A DNA stretch of 64,000 nucleotides from Massilia forsythiae (lineage in GTDB: Bacteria; Pseudomonadota; Gammaproteobacteria; Burkholderiales; Burkholderiaceae_D). Of the stretch, positions 1 through 8,456 are shown piece by piece. The translations under genes and the position numbers were made by a program. The stretch spans positions 124,001-188,000 of the forward strand of contig NZ_CP051685.1 of NCBI RefSeq assembly GCF_012849555.1. The letters run 5' to 3'. The notes beneath the pieces were generated by a model. It saw nothing but the letters and a program-made list of their open reading frames with translations. It was not told the origin of the DNA and searched no databases. The stretch's first letter is position 1, and every line of letters begins with the position of its first letter.

Positions 1-1001
1 CCCTTCCGCTGGTCGCCGTTTCGCTGCCCGCCGCCGCCCAGACCAACGTGACCCTGTACGGCATCGTCGACGCCGCCGTTTCCTCGCAAGACAGCGGCGG
101 TCCGGAAGGCCGCCAGACCGTGGTCAACTCGGGCAACCAATCCAGCAGCCGCTTCGGCTTCCGTGGCGCCGAAGACCTGGGCAATGGCCTGAAAGCCATC
201 TTCAACCTGGAAGCCGGCGTCGCCGTCGACACCGGCGCAGCCGATTCGGCCCTGTTCGGCCGCCGCGCCGTGGTCGGCCTGGAAGGCGACTTCGGCGCCG
301 TCACCGTCGGCCGCGAATACTCGCCGATCGCTTCCATCGCCGCCGCCACCGACGCCTTCGGCCAGGGCTTCTACGGCAGCAACCTGTCGGCCTTCACCAC
401 CAACCGCCTGACGCGCCGCCTGTCGAACTCGGTCAACTACAAGAGCACCGGCTGGCATGGCCTGAAATTGCTGGCCGCCTATGCCGCCGGCGAAGTCAAC
501 GCCGTCAACACGCCGTCGGGCGACCTGCGCGGCCTCGGCGTCGAATACACGCTGGGCGGCCTGTACCTGGGCGGCGCCTACCACCAGATCAAGCGCGTGG
601 GCGCCGACGACGACCGCGAAGCGGCTGTCGGCGCCGGCTACAAGTTCGATGCGCTGGGCGGCCTGGAAATCAAGGGCAACTGGATGCAGGCCGACCGCGA
701 AGGCACGCCGGCCAAGTTCAAGCAGGTCAACCTGGGCGGCTCGGTCCCGTTCGGCGCGCACCGCGTGTACGCCAACCTGCAGCAGAACAAGCAGGGCGGC
801 GCAAAAGGCAACGCCTGGGCGCTCGCGTACACCTATTCGCTGTCGAAGCGCACCAACCTGTATGCCAGCTATGCCGACCTGAACAACAACCGCCTGGGCG
901 TGTTCGGCCTGAACTCGTCGTCGACCGCCGTGGCCCCGGCCGCGACCGCGCTCGGCGCCGATCCGTCGGTGCTGTCGCTGGGTATCCGGCACGCGTTCTG
1001 A
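1..1001 (+). CDS. Gram-negative porin, 5' end outside the window
   Basis: Outer-membrane trimeric porin of the Burkholderiales general-diffusion type. The frame is open from base 3 and begins inside a signal peptide whose end (LPAAAQ) is followed by TNVTLYGIVDAAV, the usual mature start of this family. The visible part has the expected pattern: FGFRGAEDLGNGLKAIF, then a GRRAVVGLEGDFGAVTVGRE strand, and alternating beta strands to a C-terminal HAF. A terminal phenylalanine is the signature recognised by the BAM complex. About 332 residues are visible, so only the start of the signal peptide is missing. Substrate specificity cannot be read from the sequence. Confidence 0.93.
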   Translation, partial: LPLVAVSLPAAAQTNVTLYGIVDAAVSSQDSGGPEGRQTVVNSGNQSSSRFGFRGAEDLGNGLKAIFNLEAGVAVDTGAADSALFGRRAVVGLEGDFGAVTVGREYSPIASIAAATDAFGQGFYGSNLSAFTTNRLTRRLSNSVNYKSTGWHGLKLLAAYAAGEVNAVNTPSGDLRGLGVEYTLGGLYLGGAYHQIKRVGADDDREAAVGAGYKFDALGGLEIKGNWMQADREGTPAKFKQVNLGGSVPFGAHRVYANLQQNKQGGAKGNAWALAYTYSLSKRTNLYASYADLNNNRLGVFGLNSSSTAVAPAATALGADPSVLSLGIRHAF

Positions 1002-1022
1002 GCGGCAAACGTACCTGTGTGG

Positions 1023-1089
1023 GCGTAGGGTGGACGGCGCACGCGAACCAAGGATTCAACCGATGTCGGTCGAGCCGTCCACCCTACGC
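1023..1089. repeat. Long inverted repeat between convergent genes
   Basis: A perfect 16-bp inverted repeat, GCGTAGGGTGGACGGC at 1023-1038 and its complement at 1074-1089, encloses a 35-base loop. It fills most of the gap between the porin stop and the methyltransferase stop, so it could end transcription from both sides. It has no T-run. The long arms and loop also fit a small mobile repeat. Confidence 0.7.
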
Positions 1090-1112
1090 ATCGGCCGGCA
1101 ACGTCGTCGAAG

Positions 1113-1808
1113 TCACTTCAACCGGCACGTCAGCACCCAGCACGACTCCCAGCGCGCGATGCGGATCTCGCGCGCGGCGTTGCCCAGGCGCTTGCGCAGC
1201 GCGCTGTCGGTCGGGTAGCCCTTCGGCAGTTCGAAACGCTCGCCGTCCGCCCCGTTGACGAGCTGGTAGGTGTTGCCCTGGGCATCGGTGCGCGCGATCG
1301 GCGGGCTGGTGCCTTCGACCTGATCGTCGTCCAGCAGCACCAGCTGCACGTCCTTGCCGACCCGCGCGCGCAGGGCGGCCAGCAGGTGCTCCTGGGCGGC
1401 GCGCGTCAGGTGCGACCACCAGAAGCCGATGAACACGGTCTTTACGGGCTCCACGCCGGGCGGCAAGCCGGACAGCAGGTCGGCCGGCAGGTTCAGCGCA
1501 TCCGCCTGGCGCCAGGTGACCAGGTCGGCGGGCAATTCGCGTGCGCGCGCCTGCGCCAGCATCGCTTCGTTGATGTCCAGCGCCAGCACGTGCGCGGCCG
1601 ACTCCGCCAGCGCCTCGGTCCAGCGGCCGCTGCCGCAGGCCAGTTCCAGCACCGTCTGTCCTTCCACCAGTTGCGCCAGGCCGTCGGCGACCTCGTCCAG
1701 GTCGGCTTCACGCTCGGGATCTTCCTCGCGCGCATCGTCGGCGGCGGCCGCCTGCGCATAGAAACGCGCGACGGCGTCGGTGTCCTTGTCTTGGTATGTC
1801 TTGCTCAT
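1113..1808 (-). CDS. Class I SAM-dependent methyltransferase
   Basis: 231-residue soluble protein with a class I methyltransferase fold. Motif I is VLELACGSGRWTEAL, the SAM-binding glycine loop. An acidic residue ends the next strand (VLALDINEAML), and a WRQADALNLP stretch fits motif III. The N-terminus is rich in Asp and Glu. The target is not recognisable; it could be a small molecule or a protein. It lies 59 bp downstream of cysB on the same strand but shows no link to sulfur assimilation. The ATG at 1808 is the first in the frame. Confidence 0.8.
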   Translation of the reverse strand: MSKTYQDKDTDAVARFYAQAAAADDAREEDPEREADLDEVADGLAQLVEGQTVLELACGSGRWTEALAESAAHVLALDINEAMLAQARARELPADLVTWRQADALNLPADLLSGLPPGVEPVKTVFIGFWWSHLTRAAQEHLLAALRARVGKDVQLVLLDDDQVEGTSPPIARTDAQGNTYQLVNGADGERFELPKGYPTDSALRKRLGNAAREIRIARWESCWVLTCRLK

Positions 1809-1867
1809 GACTGTTTCCGTCTTGCTGCGAGCCCGCGTCCGGTAGCGGCGGGCTCGTGATGATCACA

Positions 1868-2809
1868 TTAAAGTTCGTAGTTCTCGCTGGTCCCGCGCAT
1901 CGCCGCTTCCACCATCTTGCGGTTCAGCACTGGCGCCAGCAGTTCGATGAAGGTGTAGACATAGCTGCGCAGGTAGGCGCCCTGCTTGATCGCCACGCGC
2001 GACACGTTCATGCCGAACAATTGTCCCATCGGGAGGGCGCGCAGGTTGCGGTCGCGCTCCGGATCGAAGGCCATGCCGGCGATGATGCCGATGCCCATGC
2101 CCAGTTCCACATAGGTCTTGATGACGTCGGCGTCGATCGCTTCCAGCAGCACGTCCGGCTTGAGGTTGCGCAGCTCGAACGCATGGTCGATCTTGCTGCG
2201 GCCGGCGAAGGCCGCATCGTAGGTAATCAAGGGATAGCCAGCGATTTCTTCCAGCGAAATCGCCTTGGAGCGCGTCAGCGCATGTTCCGGCGGCACCACC
2301 ACCACGTGTTCCCACTGGTAGCACGGCAGCGTGATCAGGCCGTCGACGGCGGCGATCGATTCGGTGGCGATGGCGAGGTCGGCCTGGTCGTTCTTGACCA
2401 TCTCGGCGATCTGGCGCGGGTTGCCCTGCAACAGCGACAGCCGCACTTTGGGGAACTTGGCCATGAATGCCTGCACCACCTTGGGCAGCATGTAGCGCGC
2501 CTGGGTGTGCGTGGTGGCGATGGTGAAGCTGCCGCTATCCTGGGCCGCGTATTCCTTGCCGATGCGCTTGAGGCTGTCGATCTCTTGCATGATCAGCTCG
2601 ACCGAGTTCAGCACCAGCCGTCCCGGCTCGGTCAGGCCGCGGATGCGCTTGCCGTGGCGGGTGAAGATGTCGACCCCGAGCTCCTCCTCCAGCTCGATGA
2701 TGGCTTTCGACACGCCGGGCTGGGAAGTGAACAGGGCCTTGGCCGCGTCGGTCAGGTTGAAGTTCTGGCGCACCGCTTCGCGCACGAAACGTAATTGGTG
2801 AAGGTTCAT
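1868..2809 (-). CDS. cysB: CysB-type LysR transcriptional regulator
   Basis: LysR-family activator of cysteine biosynthesis, 313 residues, the normal CysB length. The N-terminal winged helix-turn-helix reads MNLHQLRFVREAVRQNFNLT with TSQPGVSKAIIELEEELG as recognition region. The C-terminal effector domain carries the CysB/Cbl-specific TTHTQARYMLP segment; this domain binds O-acetylserine, N-acetylserine or sulfate-type ligands in known members. It is divergent from the sulfate-reduction operon starting at 2974, the classic position for its own target. An AT-rich gap with a dyad separates them. Confidence 0.93.
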   Translation of the reverse strand: MNLHQLRFVREAVRQNFNLTDAAKALFTSQPGVSKAIIELEEELGVDIFTRHGKRIRGLTEPGRLVLNSVELIMQEIDSLKRIGKEYAAQDSGSFTIATTHTQARYMLPKVVQAFMAKFPKVRLSLLQGNPRQIAEMVKNDQADLAIATESIAAVDGLITLPCYQWEHVVVVPPEHALTRSKAISLEEIAGYPLITYDAAFAGRSKIDHAFELRNLKPDVLLEAIDADVIKTYVELGMGIGIIAGMAFDPERDRNLRALPMGQLFGMNVSRVAIKQGAYLRSYVYTFIELLAPVLNRKMVEAAMRGTSENYEL

Positions 2810-2853
2810 TGCCCTTTGTTAAGTTATCACGGTCTATCCGCCATTTTACAAGC

Positions 2854-2882
2854 TTGCTTATACCGCAGGCTCATATAAGCAA
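2854..2882. promoter_or_regulatory. Dyad in cysB-cysI gap, candidate CysB operator
   Basis: Perfect 9-bp inverted repeat TTGCTTATA (2854-2862) and TATAAGCAA (2874-2882), 11 bases apart, in the 164-bp divergent region. It is the strongest dyad there and lies about 90 bp upstream of the cysI start. The position suits LysR-type control of both directions. Assignment to CysB is inferred from context only. Confidence 0.5.
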
Positions 2883-2973
2883 ATAAATTCTCAGTCGTTT
2901 GGAATAAAGCGTCATTTTATTAAGATAATGGATAGTTTGGGTCGGGACTGGCCCGCCCCGTGAGGATTTGACC

Positions 2974-4662
2974 ATGTACCGTTACGACCAATACGACCAT
3001 CTCATCGTACGCGAACGCATCGCCCAATACCGCGACCAGGTGCAGCGCCGCCTGAACGACGAGCTGACCGAAGAAGAATTCCTGCCGCTGCGCCTGCAGA
3101 ACGGCCTGTACATGCAGCGCCATGCCTACATGCTGCGCATCGCGGTGCCGTACGGCCTGCTGTCGACGGCGCAGATGCGCACCTTCGCCCACATCGCACG
3201 CACCTACGACCGTGACTATGGCCACTTCACCACGCGCCAGAACATCCAGTTCAACTGGATCGAGCTGGAACGCACGCCGGACATCCTGAGCGACCTGGCG
3301 GCGGTCGAGATGCATGCGATCCAGACTTCGGGCAATTGCATCCGCAACATCACGACCGACGAATATGCCGGCGTGGCGGCGGACGAGATCATCGATCCGC
3401 GCCCGTATGCCGAGATCCTGCGCCAGTGGAGTACCTTCCACCCCGAATTCATCGCCCTGCCCCGCAAGTTCAAGATTGCCGTCAACGGCGCCGTGGAAGA
3501 CCGCGCCGCCATCGCCATGCACGACATCGGCCTGACCGCGGTGCGCGGCGCCGATGGCGAAGTCGGCTTCAAGTTCATGGTGGGCGGCGGCCTCGGCCGT
3601 ACGCCGATCCTGGGCAGTGTGATCAACGACTTCGTGCCCTGGCAAGACCTGCTGACCTACACCGAAGCGGTGATGCGCGTGTACAACCAGTTCGGCCGCC
3701 GCGACAACAAGTACAAGGCGCGCATCAAGATCCTGGTGAAGGCCGTGGGCGCCGAGGAATTCGCGCGCATGGTGGAAGCCGAGTTCGCCGACCTGAAGGG
3801 CGGTCCGGAAACCCTGACCCGCGAGGAAGTCGAGCGCGTGGCGGTCTGGTTCAATCCGAAGCCGTACGCGACGCTGGCGGCGATCGATCCGCGTGCAGGC
3901 CACGCCGACGACAAGGCCTTCGCCAACTGGCTGATGCGCAACGTCAAGCCGCACAAGGTGCCGGGCTATGCCGCCGTCGTGCTGTCGCTCAAGAAAACCG
4001 GCGTGCCGCCGGGCGACGCCACTTCGGCGCAGATGGATTTCGTGGCAGACCTGGCCGACCGGTACAGCTTCGGCGAACTGCGCGTGACCCACGAGCAGAA
4101 CCTGGTGTTGGCCGATGTCGAGCAGTCGAAGCTGTACGAGCTCTGGACCCAGGCCAAGGCGCAGGGCCTGGCGACGCCGAACATCGGCCTGCTGACCGAC
4201 ATCATCGCCTGCCCGGGCGGCGATTATTGCGCGCTGGCGAATGCGAAATCGATCCCGATCGCGGCCGCCATCGCCAAGCGCTTCGACGACCTCGATTACC
4301 AGCACGACATCGGCGAGATCGAACTCAACATCTCCGGCTGCATCAATGCCTGCGGCCACCACCACGTCGGCCATATCGGCGTGCTGGGCGTGGACAAGGA
4401 CGGCAGCGAGTGGTACCAGGTGTCGCTCGGCGGCGCCCAGGGCAACCAGGCCGCCATCGGCAAGATCATCGGCCCGTCGTTCTCGGCGCCGCAGATGCCG
4501 GAGGTGGTGCAACGGCTGCTCGACGTCTACGTGCGCGAACGGGTCGAGGGCGAGCGCTTCGTCGACGTCGCGCAGCGCCTGGGCATCGCGCCCTTCAAGG
4601 AACATGTGTACGCCACGCCGATCGTGGCACAGGAAACCGCTGGAGAAGACCATCATGCTTGA
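2974..4662 (+). CDS. cysI: Assimilatory sulfite reductase hemoprotein
   Basis: Siroheme/4Fe-4S reductase that converts sulfite to sulfide in the cytoplasm, about 562 residues. The cluster ligands are visible as Cys413-x5-Cys419 (CPGGDYC) and Cys456-x3-Cys460 (CINAC) in the NISGCINACGHHH signature. I chose the ATG at 2974 over an upstream in-frame TTG at 2968 because GTGAGGA sits 7 bases before it. No flavoprotein subunit (CysJ) is adjacent, so electrons probably come from ferredoxin or another donor. It is the first gene of the operon and its 3' end overlaps the DUF934 gene by 8 bases. Confidence 0.94.
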   Translation: MYRYDQYDHLIVRERIAQYRDQVQRRLNDELTEEEFLPLRLQNGLYMQRHAYMLRIAVPYGLLSTAQMRTFAHIARTYDRDYGHFTTRQNIQFNWIELERTPDILSDLAAVEMHAIQTSGNCIRNITTDEYAGVAADEIIDPRPYAEILRQWSTFHPEFIALPRKFKIAVNGAVEDRAAIAMHDIGLTAVRGADGEVGFKFMVGGGLGRTPILGSVINDFVPWQDLLTYTEAVMRVYNQFGRRDNKYKARIKILVKAVGAEEFARMVEAEFADLKGGPETLTREEVERVAVWFNPKPYATLAAIDPRAGHADDKAFANWLMRNVKPHKVPGYAAVVLSLKKTGVPPGDATSAQMDFVADLADRYSFGELRVTHEQNLVLADVEQSKLYELWTQAKAQGLATPNIGLLTDIIACPGGDYCALANAKSIPIAAAIAKRFDDLDYQHDIGEIELNISGCINACGHHHVGHIGVLGVDKDGSEWYQVSLGGAQGNQAAIGKIIGPSFSAPQMPEVVQRLLDVYVRERVEGERFVDVAQRLGIAPFKEHVYATPIVAQETAGEDHHA

Positions 4663-5218
4663 TACCCGCAAACAGATCATCAAGGGACGCAGCGTGGTCG
4701 ACGACGACTGGAGCGTGCTCAAGCTGGACGAAGGCCAGGCGCCGGACACGGTCGCGGTCCCGGACGGCAAGGTCATCGTCCCGGTGCCGGTATGGCTGGC
4801 CCAGCGCGACGCGCTGGCCGCGCGTGCCGGACAACATGGCCGTATCGGCATCTGGTTCGCGCCGGACGAACTGGCGACGGCCGTCCAGGACGACCTCGGC
4901 CAATTCGCCGTGATCGCCATCGACTTCCCGAAATTCACCGACGGCCGCGGCTATTCGATCGCCTTCAACCTGCGGCGGCGCCTGCATTACAAAGGCGAAC
5001 TGCGCGCCATCGGCGACGTGCTGCGCGACCAGCTGTTCCAGATGCAGCGCTGCGGCTTCGATGCCTACGCCACGCGCCCGGACCGCAACATCCACGACGC
5101 CGTCAAGGGCTTGAGCGTGTTCTCGGAAACCTACCAGGCCTCGGTCGACCAGCCGCAGCCGCTGTTCCGGCGCCAGGCGCGCGGAACGGAAGCCGAACAT
5201 ACCGGCAGCGGCGCTTGA
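4655..5218 (+). CDS. DUF934 family protein of the cys operon
   Basis: 187-residue protein of the DUF934 family, regularly found behind the single-gene sulfite reductase of beta- and alphaproteobacteria. Its biochemical role is unsettled; an accessory or electron-supply role in sulfite reduction is often assumed. Characteristic segments are GIWFAPDE, IDFPKFTDGRGYS and an RRRLHYKGELRAIGDVLRDQ helix. Its ATG at 4655 overlaps the end of cysI, indicating translational coupling. No transmembrane segment or metal-binding motif is obvious. Confidence 0.88.
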   Translation: MLDTRKQIIKGRSVVDDDWSVLKLDEGQAPDTVAVPDGKVIVPVPVWLAQRDALAARAGQHGRIGIWFAPDELATAVQDDLGQFAVIAIDFPKFTDGRGYSIAFNLRRRLHYKGELRAIGDVLRDQLFQMQRCGFDAYATRPDRNIHDAVKGLSVFSETYQASVDQPQPLFRRQARGTEAEHTGSGA

Positions 5219-5256
5219 GCAAGCCGGACGCCGAGCAGTACCGACAAGGAATCACC

Positions 5257-5973
5257 ATGAGCGAGCTGAACGCGCGCGTCGACACGACCCGCGCCATCCT
5301 GGACCGTGTTGCGCGCGATTTTTCGCCGGCCGTGTTCGCCTCCAGCCTGGCCGCCGAAGACATGGTCTTGACCGACCTGATCTTGAAAGCCGGGCTGCCG
5401 ATCGCCATTTTTTCTCTGGAAACCGGCCGCCTGCCCAAGGAAACGCTGGCTGTGCTGGATCAGGTCAAGGCGCACTACGGCCACGAGATCGAACTGTTCC
5501 GCCCGCAGCCGCAGCTGGTCGACGACTACGTGAGCAAGAACGGCCTGAACGCATTCTACGAGAGCGTCGAGCTGCGCAAGGGCTGCTGCTACGTGCGCAA
5601 GGTCGAGCCGCTCGGCCGCGCGCTGGCCGGCAAGCGCGCCTGGGTCACCGGCCAGCGCCGCGCCCAGTCGAGCACGCGCGCCGAACTGGCGGTGCAGGAA
5701 GACGACACCGCGCACGGCATGCAGAAATTCAATCCGCTGGCCGACTGGTCGGAACAGGACGTGTGGGAGTACATCCGCGCCAACGGCGTGCCCTACAACG
5801 CCCTGCACGACCGCGGCTACCCGTCGATCGGCTGCGAACCCTGCACCCGCGCGATCCAGCCGGGCGAGGACGTGCGCGCCGGCCGCTGGTGGTGGGAAGA
5901 CGCCGATTCCAAGGAATGCGGCCTGCACCTGGTGGACGGCAAACTCATCCGAATCAAATCCGTGGCGGCGTGA
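5257..5973 (+). CDS. cysH: Adenylyl-sulfate (APS) reductase
   Basis: Thioredoxin-dependent reductase, 238 residues, giving sulfite and AMP. The nucleotide-binding region begins FASSLAAEDMVL. Two cysteine pairs, Cys110-Cys111 (KGCCYVRK) and Cys193-x2-Cys196 (GCEPC), are the 4Fe-4S ligands that mark the APS-reducing class rather than the cluster-free PAPS class. The catalytic cysteine is Cys221 in KECGLH. The absence of an APS kinase domain in the neighbouring CysN agrees with direct APS reduction. It lies 38 bp after the DUF934 gene in the same operon. Confidence 0.93.
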   Translation: MSELNARVDTTRAILDRVARDFSPAVFASSLAAEDMVLTDLILKAGLPIAIFSLETGRLPKETLAVLDQVKAHYGHEIELFRPQPQLVDDYVSKNGLNAFYESVELRKGCCYVRKVEPLGRALAGKRAWVTGQRRAQSSTRAELAVQEDDTAHGMQKFNPLADWSEQDVWEYIRANGVPYNALHDRGYPSIGCEPCTRAIQPGEDVRAGRWWWEDADSKECGLHLVDGKLIRIKSVAA

Positions 5974-6004
5974 CGCGCTCCACTATAGAAACGACAGGCA
6001 AGCC

Positions 6005-6958
6005 ATGACGACAATCAGCGACATCCCCGGCGTGCAGCTCGGCGCATCCCTCGGCGGCATCGATGCGCGCCACCTCGACGCCCTCGAATCCGAAGCGATC
6101 CACATCCTGCGCGAGGTGGCGGCGGAATGCAGCAACCCCGCCCTGCTGTTCTCGGGCGGCAAGGACTCGGTGGTGCTGCTGCGCCTGGCCGAAAAGGCAT
6201 TCCGGCCCGGTAAATTCCCGTTCCCGCTGGTGCACATCGACACCGGCCACAATTTCGACGAAGTGATCGCCTTCCGCGACGCGCGCGTGGCGGAGCTGGG
6301 CGAACGCCTGATCGTCGGCTCGGTCGAGGAGTCGATCGGGCGCGGCACGGTGCGCCTGCGCAATCCGCAGACCGACTCGCGCAACGCCGCGCAAGCGGTG
6401 ACGTTGCTGGAAACCATCGCCGAGCACGGCTTCGACGCCTGCATCGGCGGCGCCCGCCGCGACGAGGAAAAGGCGCGCGCCAAGGAACGCATCTTTTCCT
6501 TCCGCGACGAATTCGGCCAGTGGGACCCGAAGGCCCAGCGTCCGGAACTCTGGGACCTGTACAACACCCGCGTGCATCCGGGCGAGAACATGCGCGTGTT
6601 CCCGATCTCGAACTGGACCGAGCTGGACGTCTGGCAATACATCGCCCGCGAACAGCTCGCCCTGCCGCCGATCTACTTCGCGCACGAGCGCCAGGTGATT
6701 CCGCGCAACGGCCTGTTGGTGCCGCTGACCCCGCTGACCCCGGCGCGCGAAGGCGAAACCGTGGAAACCCGGACGGTGCGCTTCCGCACCGTGGGCGACA
6801 TCTCGTGCACCTGCCCGGTGGCCTCCGATGCATCGACGGTGGATGCCATCATCGCCGAGACCGCGATCACCCAGGTGACCGAGCGCGGCGCGACGCGCAT
6901 GGACGACCAGACCTCGGAAGCCTCGATGGAAAAACGCAAGAAGCAAGGATATTTCTGA
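6005..6958 (+). CDS. cysD: Sulfate adenylyltransferase small subunit
   Basis: 317-residue PP-loop ATP-sulfurylase subunit; with CysN it makes APS from sulfate and ATP. The PP-loop motif LLFSGGKDSVVLL is intact near residue 45, followed by FPLVHIDTGHNF, GGARRDEEKARAKE and FPISNWTELDVWQYI, all typical of CysD. The C-terminal tail MEKRKKQGYF is the family signature. Its stop codon overlaps the cysN start as TGATG, so the two subunits should be made in balanced amounts. Confidence 0.96.
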   Translation: MTTISDIPGVQLGASLGGIDARHLDALESEAIHILREVAAECSNPALLFSGGKDSVVLLRLAEKAFRPGKFPFPLVHIDTGHNFDEVIAFRDARVAELGERLIVGSVEESIGRGTVRLRNPQTDSRNAAQAVTLLETIAEHGFDACIGGARRDEEKARAKERIFSFRDEFGQWDPKAQRPELWDLYNTRVHPGENMRVFPISNWTELDVWQYIAREQLALPPIYFAHERQVIPRNGLLVPLTPLTPAREGETVETRTVRFRTVGDISCTCPVASDASTVDAIIAETAITQVTERGATRMDDQTSEASMEKRKKQGYF

Positions 6959-8301
6959 TGAATGCCATGATCGACCAAGCGAATGCCAGCCACGCCCAGG
7001 ACAGCCAGAGCGGCCTGCTGCGCTTCATCACCGCCGGCTCCGTCGACGACGGCAAGAGCACCCTGATCGGCCGCCTGCTGTTCGACAGCAAGGGCATCTT
7101 CGCCGACCAGCTGGCCGCCGTGTCGCGCTCCAAGCACAAGCGCACCGTGGGCGACACCATCGACCTGTCCCTGCTGACCGACGGCCTGGAAGCCGAGCGC
7201 GAGCAAGGCATCACGATCGACGTCGCCTACCGTTATTTCGCCACGCCGAAGCGCAAGTTCATCATCGCCGACACGCCGGGCCACGAACAATACACCCGCA
7301 ACATGGTCACCGGCGCCTCGACCGCGGACGCCGTCATCATCCTGGTCGACGTGTCGAAAGTAAAACTGAACGAGGATGGCTCGGTCGAGCTGCTGACCCA
7401 GACCAAGCGCCATTCGACCATCGCCAAGCTGCTGCAGATCGAGCATGTGATCGTGGCGGTCAACAAGATGGACCTGGTGAACTACGACCAGGCCGTGTAC
7501 GAGCGCATCGTCGCCGCCTACCAGGCGTTTGGCGACAGCCTGGGCCTGCGCGACGTCACCGCCATCCCGTTGTCGGCCCTGAGCGGCGACAACGTGGTGG
7601 AACAAAGCGGGAACATGTCCTGGTACCGGGGCCCGACCCTGATCGAGCTGCTGGAAGGCCTGAGCGTGTACGACGAGGCGCACGCCGCGCCGCTGCGCTT
7701 CCCGGTACAGCTGGTGGCGCGCCACAACGGCCACGAAGCCAACGACTTCCGCGGCTACATGGGCCGCATCGAATCCGGCAAGGTGGCGGTCGGCGACCGC
7801 CTGGTGGTGCAGCCTTCGGGCCAGAGCGCCACCGTCAAGGAAATCGTCACCTTCGACGGCCCGCTGCAGCAGGCCGTGGCCGGCCAGTCGGTGACGCTGC
7901 TGCTGAACGAATACGTCGACGTCTCACGCGGCGACGTGCTGGCCGGCGCCGACCAGCCGGCCACGCTGTTGAAACAGGTCACGGCCGACGTCTGCTGGAT
8001 GGCCGACGAGGCGCTCGACCTGCGCCGCAAGTACTGGGTCAAGCACGGCACCCGCCAGACCATGGCCAAGGTGACCCGCGTCGAGAGCGTCCTGGACGTG
8101 AACACCCAGCAGCGCCAGGCAGTGAGCGACCCGGCCGCCGGCCTGAAGCTGAACGACATCGCGCGCATCGCCATCACCGTGCAGCAGCCGCTGGCGGCCG
8201 ATGCCTACGATGACATCCGCGCCACCGGCGCCTTCATCCTGATCGATGAAGTCACCCACCAGACGGTTGCAGCCGGTATGATACGCCTGAGGCCTCAATA
8301 A
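6958..8301 (+). CDS. cysN: Sulfate adenylyltransferase GTPase subunit
   Basis: 447-residue EF-Tu-like GTPase that drives APS formation by CysD. The G motifs are intact: P-loop GSVDDGKST at residues 27-35, DTPGHEQY from residue 105, and NKMD at 169-172. Beta-barrel domains follow. The protein ends at the length of a stand-alone CysN; there is no fused APS kinase (CysC). The ATG at 6958 overlaps the cysD stop; a second ATG three codons later is also possible. The last codons run into an inverted-repeat element. Confidence 0.95.
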   Translation: MNAMIDQANASHAQDSQSGLLRFITAGSVDDGKSTLIGRLLFDSKGIFADQLAAVSRSKHKRTVGDTIDLSLLTDGLEAEREQGITIDVAYRYFATPKRKFIIADTPGHEQYTRNMVTGASTADAVIILVDVSKVKLNEDGSVELLTQTKRHSTIAKLLQIEHVIVAVNKMDLVNYDQAVYERIVAAYQAFGDSLGLRDVTAIPLSALSGDNVVEQSGNMSWYRGPTLIELLEGLSVYDEAHAAPLRFPVQLVARHNGHEANDFRGYMGRIESGKVAVGDRLVVQPSGQSATVKEIVTFDGPLQQAVAGQSVTLLLNEYVDVSRGDVLAGADQPATLLKQVTADVCWMADEALDLRRKYWVKHGTRQTMAKVTRVESVLDVNTQQRQAVSDPAAGLKLNDIARIAITVQQPLAADAYDDIRATGAFILIDEVTHQTVAAGMIRLRPQ

Positions 8302-8404
8302 ACCTACTGCGCGTCGGATTTTCGGCCTGGGATGCTCGCCGTACAAGAGTACGGCTGCGCTTCTCGGCCGAAACTCCTTCCGCTCGCTACGGTTTCTTGA
8401 GGCC
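8291..8404. repeat. Nested inverted-repeat element between cysN and cobA
   Basis: Three nested arm pairs: GGCCTCAA (8291-8298) with TTGAGGCC (8397-8404), TTCGGCC (8321-8327) with GGCCGAA (8366-8372), and GCCGTAC (8338-8344) with GTACGGC (8349-8355) around a 4-base loop. The outer arm overlaps the last codons of cysN. It may be a processing or attenuation hairpin inside the operon, or a small repeat element. No coding frame fits it. Confidence 0.6.
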
Positions 8405-8456
8405 CTGATATGCCCGTAAAAAACCTAAATTGAATGTTGCGAAGGAAGGTGCCGGA

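Noticed and set aside
2920..4938. A 672-codon minus-strand frame opposite cysI
   Set aside because: It is His/Arg/Ala-rich without domains and lies over clear CysI coding; a typical antisense shadow of high-GC DNA.
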